From Thiopseudomonas alkaliphila (GTDB lineage Bacteria > Pseudomonadota > Gammaproteobacteria > Pseudomonadales > Pseudomonadaceae), in the NCBI RefSeq assembly GCF_001267175.1, contig NZ_CP012358.1:1342501-1406500 (forward strand): DNA of 64,000 nucleotides, read 5' to 3'. This document shows positions 58,766 through 64,000 of this stretch, piece by piece (the stretch's first letter is position 1; every line of letters starts with the position of its first letter). A program made the translations under genes and the position numbers. The notes under the pieces were generated by a model that was given only the letters and a program-made list of their open reading frames with translations, was not told the DNA's origin and did not search any database.

Positions 58766-59581
58766 TTAATAGCCTGCAGCCTCTGGATCTGGCACAAAAC
58801 AAGGCTCTTGCAAGCGCTCCACGTGCGTCTCTACCCGACCATCGGCATACAAGGTCAACCAACGATAACCAGGTTGCAAGGTATCCACAGCAAAGTCTTC
58901 GGCCTTGGGCAAAAATTGCACGCAGCTCGATGGTGTAGTCAACACGTCGAGTCCTGCCACTTGCTGATGACTGGCTTGATGCACATGCCCAGAAATAATC
59001 ACTTTAACCTGTGGATATTTAGCACACAGCGCCAGCAGCTGATCGGCATTACGTAAACCAATCTGATCAATCCAAGCACTGCCTACAGGTAAGCAGTGAT
59101 GATGCACTGCCAATAACACATGCTCTGCGCTTAGATTAGCCAGTTTGTGCTCTAGCGCCATCAACTGTGCGGTATCTAACTGGCCATAGGCACAGCCAGC
59201 TACCTGGCTGTCTAACAACAATAACGCCCAATTGCCGAGCACGTATTCTGCCTGTAAATACAACGCCCCCTGAGGATGCTGCGTCATCACTGCGCGCTCA
59301 TCATGGTTACCTAATAGCCAAAACTGTCGCTTAGCTAAAGATTGCGTTAACTGCTCAACATATTCATAGCCCTCTGGGCTGTGGTCTTGCACTAAATCAC
59401 CGGTCAGCAACAGGGCATCTACAGGCTGCGTCAGACGCTGGGCTATCTGTTGCGTGAGTGCCGCTAAACTAGCGTAGGTATTAATTCCTAACAGATGCTG
59501 GGAGCGATCGGCAAATAAATGTGTATCGGTTATTTGCAGCAAGCGAATGGCTGGCTGCTGCGCTGTGGCTATCTGTGGCAA
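58766..59581 (-). CDS. cpdA: 3',5'-cyclic AMP phosphodiesterase CpdA
   Basis: Calcineurin-like metallophosphodiesterase that hydrolyses cAMP. It has 271 residues. The metal motifs appear in order: LQITDTHLF (Asp19, His21), LLLTGDLVQDHS, LLGNHDE, AVHHHCLPVG and IISGHVHQA. The frame opens with TTG at 59579-59581 and a GGGGGA ribosome site eight bases upstream; no ATG is nearby. It leads the leftward cpdA-yqiA-parE string and lies beside the small RNA. Confidence 0.92.
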   Translation of the reverse strand: MPQIATAQQPAIRLLQITDTHLFADRSQHLLGINTYASLAALTQQIAQRLTQPVDALLLTGDLVQDHSPEGYEYVEQLTQSLAKRQFWLLGNHDERAVMTQHPQGALYLQAEYVLGNWALLLLDSQVAGCAYGQLDTAQLMALEHKLANLSAEHVLLAVHHHCLPVGSAWIDQIGLRNADQLLALCAKYPQVKVIISGHVHQASHQQVAGLDVLTTPSSCVQFLPKAEDFAVDTLQPGYRWLTLYADGRVETHVERLQEPCFVPDPEAAGY

Positions 59582-59721
59582 TGCTTGAGTCCCCCACTCA
59601 ATACGGCAAGCGTACGCTGCAGTCGTCGATCCTTAATTACAACTTTACAGCCCAGCACCTAGTTCTCACTTGATGCGCCTAAGACTGTTTCAGCCATCTT
59701 AAAAAAGATTAGCTAAAACGC
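59582..59721. other. Gap between cpdA start and sRNA promoter
   Basis: This stretch carries the leftward cpdA leader and probably its promoter, which I cannot place with confidence. No open frame is seen. The rest of the gap up to 59897 is filled by the small RNA and its terminator. Confidence 0.5.
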
Positions 59722-59750
59722 TTGCAATGATAATGATTCTCAATTACAGT
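59722..59750 (+). promoter_or_regulatory. Fur-repressed promoter of the small RNA
   Basis: -35 TTGCAA (59722-59727), 17-bp spacer, -10 TACAGT (59745-59750). The spacer is the Fur box TGATAATGATTCTCA (59728-59742), matching the 7-1-7 Fur pattern at 13 of 14 positions. Fur bound here would block polymerase directly, so transcription should rise on iron starvation. Confidence 0.75.
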
Positions 59751-59756
59751 AACAAC

Positions 59757-59854
59757 CACTGACAGCTCGTCAGTGATAACCAACCAAGTTTTACGGTTAT
59801 CTCCTCATCAGGCTAAACACGGTTTTGACCCGCACCTTGTGCGGGTCTTTTTTT
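59757..59854 (+). ncRNA. PrrF/RyhB-like iron-regulated small RNA
   Basis: About 98 nt, inferred from promoter to terminator. Predicted fold: hairpin CACTGAC-AGCTC-GTCAGTG (59757-59775), hairpin GATAACC / GGTTATC (59775-59801), a single-stranded core CTCCTCATCAGGCTAAACAC (59801-59820) and a terminator (GACCCGCAC-CTT-GTGCGGGTC plus seven T). The CUCCU core is complementary to ribosome sites, as in RyhB/PrrF target pairing. It is an intergenic gene between pgeF and cpdA with no open frame. Calling it PrrF rests on architecture and remembered core resemblance, not a search. Confidence 0.75.
59827..59854 (+). terminator. Terminator of the small RNA
   Basis: Perfect 9-bp GC-rich stem GACCCGCAC / GTGCGGGTC with a 3-nt loop, then TTTTTTT: a strong intrinsic terminator of the Hfq-binding type. 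Confidence 0.92.
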
Positions 59855-59897
59855 ATCCACTGTGCAATTGGTTAGCCTTGTTTTATCCACCGACAGG

Positions 59898-60626
59898 TTA
59901 CTCAGTCAACCAAACTAAACTAGCAAAGCGTCCCGTTACCGCCTGTTGCCGATAAGAGAAAAAACGCTGCTGGGCATCAGTCATGGTACAAAACTCTCCG
60001 CCATACACTGCTGTCACTCCCACGCGCTGTAAGCGCAAACGCGCTAACGCATAAATATCTGCATACCAATGCCCCGCACGCGCGGCAGGCACAAAGGCTA
60101 ATTTGGCTTCCGGTTGTATCGAGACAAAAGCCTCAAGCACCTCAGGCCCTACCTCAAATACTTCAGGCCCAATGGCAGGTCCTAGCCACGCCATTAACTC
60201 ACTCGCAGGGACCTGCATCTGCTGCACCGTAGCCTCCAAGATGCCCTGCGCTAATCCACGCCAACCGGCATGGGCCGCTGCCACGGTACTGCCTTGCCGA
60301 TCACAGAATAGTACAGGTAAGCAATCAGCTGTCATCACACAAGCAGCGAGATAAGGCGTAGTTGAGTAACTTGCATCGGCTGTTACTAAATCATTGCTGG
60401 CAGCGACTACGTCACAACTATGGACTTGATTCAGCCACGTGGCCTGGCAGCCCAGCAACTGATCGACCAGTAAGCGATTGCGCTGCACCTGAAGTGAATC
60501 ATCGCCGACATGCTCAGCTAAATTTAACTGGGCATAAGGTCCTTGGCTGTACCCACCATTACGGGTGGTAACGCAAGCTCGTACCCGAGCGGGGGCCGGC
60601 CAATCAGGAACAATCCAGTCCAACAC
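59898..60626 (-). CDS. pgeF: Purine nucleoside phosphorylase / peptidoglycan editing factor (YfiH/PgeF)
   Basis: A 242-residue YfiH/laccase-domain protein; family members act on adenosine/inosine phosphorylase reactions and correct peptidoglycan precursors in E. coli. TADCLPVLFCD and AAHAGWRGLAQGILE contain the conserved His/Cys zinc ligands and AWLGPAIGPEVFEVG follows. The start is GTG, sharing one base with the rluD stop (TAGTG), so it is translationally coupled to rluD. Confidence 0.92.
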   Translation of the reverse strand: MLDWIVPDWPAPARVRACVTTRNGGYSQGPYAQLNLAEHVGDDSLQVQRNRLLVDQLLGCQATWLNQVHSCDVVAASNDLVTADASYSTTPYLAACVMTADCLPVLFCDRQGSTVAAAHAGWRGLAQGILEATVQQMQVPASELMAWLGPAIGPEVFEVGPEVLEAFVSIQPEAKLAFVPAARAGHWYADIYALARLRLQRVGVTAVYGGEFCTMTDAQQRFFSYRQQAVTGRFASLVWLTE

Positions 60627-61597
60627 TAGATAAATGCCTCGCTATCTTGCCGCAACAAACTGAGTAACCATGCAAAGTCTTCTGGAATGGGCGCTTCCCA
60701 CTTCATACGCTCCCCTGTGACTGGATGGGTCAGCTCTAAAAAGCGCGCATGCAAGGCTTGCCTTGGAAACGTTTTTAAGGCCTCAATTAAGGTCGGGTTA
60801 GCGCCTGGCGGAATGCGAAAACGTCCACCATAGGTCGGATCACCGATCAACGGAAAACCAATATGTGACATATGCACCCGAATTTGGTGAGTACGTCCAG
60901 TTTCTAAAATCACTCGCGTATGGGTATGTGAACGAAAACGCTCCAGAACGCGGAAATGACTGACTGCTGGCTTAGCGCCTTCAACCACTGCCATTTTCTG
61001 TCGCTGCTGGCTATGACGGCCAATCGGCGCATCAATGGTATCGCCCGATACGATCACGCCATAAACAATCGCCTCATAGATGCGTCCCACGCTACGTGCT
61101 TGCAGCTGCTCAACTAAGTGGGTTTGCGCCTCTAAGGTTTTTGCCACCACCATCACCCCAGTGGTGTCTTTATCTAAGCGATGCACAATACCGGCCCGCG
61201 GCACTTTAATCAGTTCAGGTACATGGTGCAGTAGCGCATTTAGCAAAGTACCGTCAGGATGACCCGCCGCCGGATGCACTACTAAATCAGCAGGTTTGTT
61301 CAACACTAAAATATGCTGATCTTCAAATAAAATATCCAACGGAATTGCTTGAGCAACCCACTCGCCCTGCGCTTCACGCTCTGCTTCTAGCTCCAACAAC
61401 GCCGAACTATGTACCTTATCTTTGGGCTTGGCTGGTTTGCCATCAACGGTTAGTTGACCTTCTTTAATCCACTGGGTAATACGTGAACGTGAGTGGTCAC
61501 TGAACAATTGGGCCGCTACAACATCCAAGCGTTGCCCGCCTAACTCAAAAGGAACTTCTGCACTCAGCTGGATGGAATCATTGCTATTTACTGGCAT
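60626..61597 (-). CDS. rluD: 23S rRNA pseudouridine synthase RluD
   Basis: Makes pseudouridines 1911, 1915 and 1917 in helix 69 of 23S rRNA. It has 323 residues: an N-terminal S4 RNA-binding domain (RLDVVAAQLFSDHSRSRITQ) and the RluA-family catalytic domain with HRLDKDTTGVMVVAK, whose Asp is the nucleophile, and LETGRTHQIRVHM. The gene is divergent from bamD; pgeF is coupled downstream, the same as in E. coli. Confidence 0.95.
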   Translation of the reverse strand: MPVNSNDSIQLSAEVPFELGGQRLDVVAAQLFSDHSRSRITQWIKEGQLTVDGKPAKPKDKVHSSALLELEAEREAQGEWVAQAIPLDILFEDQHILVLNKPADLVVHPAAGHPDGTLLNALLHHVPELIKVPRAGIVHRLDKDTTGVMVVAKTLEAQTHLVEQLQARSVGRIYEAIVYGVIVSGDTIDAPIGRHSQQRQKMAVVEGAKPAVSHFRVLERFRSHTHTRVILETGRTHQIRVHMSHIGFPLIGDPTYGGRFRIPPGANPTLIEALKTFPRQALHARFLELTHPVTGERMKWEAPIPEDFAWLLSLLRQDSEAFI

Positions 61598-61613
61598 ACT
61601 ATTTATTCAATTG

Positions 61614-61640
61614 GCGCAGGCTTTGGTTTCAGCCTTGCGC
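61614..61640 (-). other. Hairpin in the rluD leader
   Basis: GCGCAGGCT (61614-61622) pairs with AGCCTTGCGC (61631-61640), one bulged base, with an 8-nt loop. It lies 17 bases upstream of the rluD start in the leader and could tune expression; no family riboswitch recognised. Confidence 0.35.
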
Positions 61641-61669
61641 TTGTGGTTAAATACAGCATCGATGCTTCT

Positions 61670-61698
61670 TTGCTGAAACGAAAGATGCTCACTATAAC
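61670..61698 (+). promoter_or_regulatory. bamD promoter candidate
   Basis: TTGCTG (61670-61675), 17-bp spacer, TATAAC (61693-61698), 58 bases before the bamD start. Confidence 0.45.
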
Positions 61699-61755
61699 AG
61701 GACGACTTATTCTAAGTCAGCCAAACAGCCAACCGTCACTAGGACGTCAGCCATA

Positions 61756-62742
61756 ATGCATGTAAAGACTTTACTCTTCATTGCTGCCTTTGCTCTGGTC
61801 AGTGCCTGCTCATCAAATAAAAAGCTTGATGAAAACCTCACTGAAACAGAACTTTATCAGCAAGCTCAGACTGATTTAGAAAAAGAAAACTTCAGTTCAG
61901 CCGCAAAAAAATTAAAAGCGTTAGAAACTCGATATCCTTTTGGCCGTTATGCCGAACAAGCACAACTGGACTTAATTTACGCTCAATATAAAAGCTCCGA
62001 GCCTGAAGCCGCACGGGCATCAGCGGATCGCTTTATGCGCCTTAATCCAGCCAACCCCAATGTTGATTATGCGCTTTATATCAAAGGCCTAACTTCATTT
62101 GAGCAAGACCGCGGAATTTTATCGCGTTTTCTGCCGCTAGATATGACTAAGCGCGACCCAGGCTCTGCGCGTGACTCGTACAATCAGTTTGCGCAGCTCA
62201 CCAGCCGCTACCCAAACAGCCAGTACGCACCAGACGCCAAACAGCGGATGATTTATCTACGTAACTTGCTTGCAGCCCAAGAGGCCTATGTGGGCTATTA
62301 CTATTTAAAGCGTGAAGCCTATGTTGCCTCACTAAACCGCGGCCAATATATTGTCGAAAACTTTCAGGGCACCCCTGCTGTTGCTGATGGTTTAGCCTTA
62401 ATGACCGAGTCCTATCAGCATTTAACTCTCAATGACTTAGCTGCTAATAGCTTAGCCACTCTTAAGCTGAACTATCCCGATCACCCCAGCCTAGCCTCTG
62501 GCGAATTCAAGCCATTAGTAAAAGAGGAAGAAACCCGTAACTGGTTAAGTAAAGCAACCTTGGGCTTGATTGACTCCAAACACGATACCCGTCCAGTACA
62601 AACCCAAGCCAGCAAAGATATGCTCAATCAATATCAAGATGCGGTAGATGCTCTACCACCTGAGCTATATAGTGAGGACATGGAGCTGCAAAAACCCAAA
62701 CGCAGCTGGTTAAACCGACTAACATTTGGACTATTCAAATAA
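61756..62742 (+). CDS. bamD: Outer membrane assembly lipoprotein BamD
   Basis: Essential lipoprotein of the BAM complex that inserts outer-membrane proteins. It has 328 residues, longer than E. coli BamD (about 245), as in pseudomonads. Lipobox LVSAC with Cys18, then TPR repeats starting [20 protein letters not shown] and [21 protein letters not shown]; the C-terminal extension of about 80 residues is Lys/Trp rich near its end. Preceded by its own promoter and followed by a bidirectional terminator. Confidence 0.96.
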   Translation: MHVKTLLFIAAFALVSACSSNKKLDENLTETELYQQAQTDLEKENFSSAAKKLKALETRYPFGRYAEQAQLDLIYAQYKSSEPEAARASADRFMRLNPANPNVDYALYIKGLTSFEQDRGILSRFLPLDMTKRDPGSARDSYNQFAQLTSRYPNSQYAPDAKQRMIYLRNLLAAQEAYVGYYYLKREAYVASLNRGQYIVENFQGTPAVADGLALMTESYQHLTLNDLAANSLATLKLNYPDHPSLASGEFKPLVKEEETRNWLSKATLGLIDSKHDTRPVQTQASKDMLNQYQDAVDALPPELYSEDMELQKPKRSWLNRLTFGLFK

Positions 62743-62763
62743 CCCTTTCACTCATCATAGAAA

Positions 62764-62795
62764 CGAATAAAGGCACCCTAAGGTGCCTTTATTCG
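62764..62795. terminator. Bidirectional terminator between bamD and slyD-like genes
   Basis: A perfect 14-bp stem CGAATAAAGGCACC / GGTGCCTTTATTCG with a CTAA loop, between two convergent genes. T-rich arms serve both directions. Confidence 0.85.
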
Positions 62796-62811
62796 TAGTG
62801 ACCACCACAGT

Positions 62812-63294
62812 TTAGTGCTGACAACCTGCCGTGTGGATATGACCATGCTGAATTTCATCAGCCGTCGCATCCCGCACATCCATTACTTTCACTTTAAAGT
62901 TTAAAACCTGTCCGGCTAATGGATGGTTACCGTCTACCGTTACTTCATCACCTTCAACATCACGTACAGTCACAATTTGCATGCCACCATCTGGAGCCGA
63001 TGCATGGAACTGCATACCTACTTCTAAGGTATCTACGCCCTCAAACATGCTGCGACTTAATGTCGCAATTAATTCAGGCGAATATTCACCATACGCATCT
63101 TCAGGCTCAATACTGACCTCAAGTTCGTCACCTTTAGCTTTTCCTTCTAAAGCATTTTCTAAGCCCACAATAATGTTCTGCGCACCCTGTAAATACTCTA
63201 AAGGAGCCGATCCTACTGAGCTGTCAATCACTTCACCTTGTTCATTGGTTAAGGTGTACTCAATGGATACTGCTTTATTTTTTGCGATTTGCAT
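62812..63294 (-). CDS. slyD: FKBP-type peptidyl-prolyl isomerase, SlyD-like
   Basis: A 160-residue FKBP isomerase/chaperone with the IF insert domain of SlyD. MQIAKNKAVSIEYTLTNEQG begins at the ATG at 63292-63294 (AAGG upstream), GAPLEYLQGAQNIIVGLENAL-type sequence is seen as YLQGAQNIIVGLENAL, and the insert follows (EPEDAYGEYSPELI). The short tail HGHIHTAGCQH keeps His and Cys residues that may bind nickel, though much shorter than in E. coli SlyD. An in-frame start 34 residues upstream is rejected. Confidence 0.92.
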   Translation of the reverse strand: MQIAKNKAVSIEYTLTNEQGEVIDSSVGSAPLEYLQGAQNIIVGLENALEGKAKGDELEVSIEPEDAYGEYSPELIATLSRSMFEGVDTLEVGMQFHASAPDGGMQIVTVRDVEGDEVTVDGNHPLAGQVLNFKVKVMDVRDATADEIQHGHIHTAGCQH

Positions 63295-63561
63295 TAGAAA
63301 GAACCTTCGCTGGGTAAATGTAAACGGCAGTTTACCTGCAGATGATTTTGAATGCGACTTTAGAATGACAAGACCTTTGCAGGGTTGACCAAGCAATTGT
63401 CGAACAGGAAGATTAGCCGAATATTTTACTTATAAATGTCGTTTTTCTGATCTCTTCTGCCTCCAGATCGGGTAGTAAGCCGCTTTAGATCAATACTTTA
63501 ACAACGACTAAATACTAGCTTTCCTTTACCTCGTGTTTATCTCTTATTTTAAGGACATCCC

Positions 63562-64000
63562 ATGTCAGGTCGAAATATCTTAGTTATTAACAGCGGAAGC
63601 TCTTCTGTTAAGTTCGCTCTAGTAAATGAAAATTCTGATGAGTTCCCCCTCCAAGGATTAGCAGAGCGCTTAGGTTCAGACGATGCTGTTTTAAACTGGA
63701 CCTTTGAAGGCGAAAAACACGTAACCTCGCTACATGGCGCTACTCACAAAGAAGCCTTTGAGCGCTTATTGCCCATGGTACAAAAAGCCAGCCATGGTTC
63801 ACTCCATGGTATTGGCCACCGTATTGTGCATGGTGGTGCGCACTTTACTAAAGCCACACAACTACGCCCTGACGTGATTGAAGTGATTGAAGCGGCGGCA
63901 GTACTAGCGCCCCTACATAACCCCGCCGGCCTAATTGGGGTGCAAGCGTCACTTGAGCTCTACCCTGATTTACCTCAATTTGCCGTATTTGATACTGCCT
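63562..64000 (+). CDS. ackA: Acetate kinase AckA (3' end outside window)
   Basis: Makes acetyl phosphate from acetate and ATP, or ATP from acetyl phosphate. The first 146 codons are visible; the family has about 400. The N-terminal [13 protein letters not shown] holds the phosphate-binding loop and [11 protein letters not shown] and [14 protein letters not shown] match the acetate/propionate kinase signatures. AGGA lies 11 bases before the ATG at 63562. pta would be expected downstream beyond the window. Confidence 0.96.
   Translation, partial: MSGRNILVINSGSSSVKFALVNENSDEFPLQGLAERLGSDDAVLNWTFEGEKHVTSLHGATHKEAFERLLPMVQKASHGSLHGIGHRIVHGGAHFTKATQLRPDVIEVIEAAAVLAPLHNPAGLIGVQASLELYPDLPQFAVFDTA

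Overview
The window is ordinary, densely packed chromosome of a gammaproteobacterium. Gene content and local order point to the family Pseudomonadaceae: glnE/aceEF, lptD-surA-pdxA opposite amgK-murU-djlA, the ygfB-pepP-ubiH-ubiI / zapA / 6S RNA / fthC block beside an RbbA-type exporter, and parE/parC with cpdA and yqiA. By eye the GC content is near 50 %, low for Pseudomonas proper, so a low-GC relative (for example the Thiopseudomonas/Denitrificimonas group) is my inference. I see no insertion sequence, prophage, integrase, CRISPR array or rRNA.

Layout, left to right. 1-3600: purK (cut by the left edge), purE, ubiX and mpl, all leftward. 3.7-6.1 kb: a GNAT enzyme, ppa, xseB and ispA, with dxs absent after ispA. 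6.2-6.6 kb: a leftward tRNA operon Asn-Pro-Lys with two promoters. 6.7-11.4 kb: a glutaredoxin-like protein, a DUF3820 protein, dbpA, and the complete EF-P lysylation set epmB/efp/epmA. 11.5-16.7 kb: Fe-S D-lactate dehydrogenase, a MaoC protein, an aminotransferase and an OsmC protein. 16.8-24.3 kb: aceF/aceE divergent from glnE. 24.5-33.7 kb: a Sel1 protein, djlA-like/murU/amgK (peptidoglycan recycling), then lptD-surA-pdxA and an HtrB-type acyltransferase (envelope assembly). 33.7-38.6 kb: a three-gene HlyD/RbbA/YhhJ exporter with a perfect FNR/Anr-type box upstream. 38.9-45.6 kb: a 48-codon membrane ORF, fthC, 6S RNA, zapA, a ZapB-like gene, then ygfB-pepP-ubiH-hotdog-ubiI (ubiquinone synthesis). 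45.7-47.9 kb: an FbpA-type iron-binding protein, an unknown gene, and a barnase-like RNase with its barstar. 48-59.6 kb: serB, then a leftward string cpdA, yqiA, parE, phytase-like, parC and a four-gene MCE lipid transporter. 59.7-59.9 kb: a probable Fur-controlled small RNA. 59.9-64 kb: pgeF/rluD, bamD, a SlyD-type isomerase and the start of ackA.

Most genes serve central metabolism, envelope building and translation. The least expected items are (1) a PrrF/RyhB-like small RNA between pgeF and cpdA, with a near-consensus Fur box exactly in its promoter spacer and a strong terminator; (2) EF-P with Lys34 and flanking epmA/epmB, instead of the arginine-rhamnosylation type usual in Pseudomonas; (3) a membrane-anchored barnase/barstar pair; (4) the FNR-box control region shared by the exporter operon and a tiny membrane-protein gene.

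Start codons were chosen from Shine-Dalgarno spacing and family N-termini; several genes (dbpA, surA, pgeF, serB, cpdA, the phytase-like gene, htrB, zapB) appear to use GTG or TTG. No searches were run, so family assignments rest on recognised motifs.
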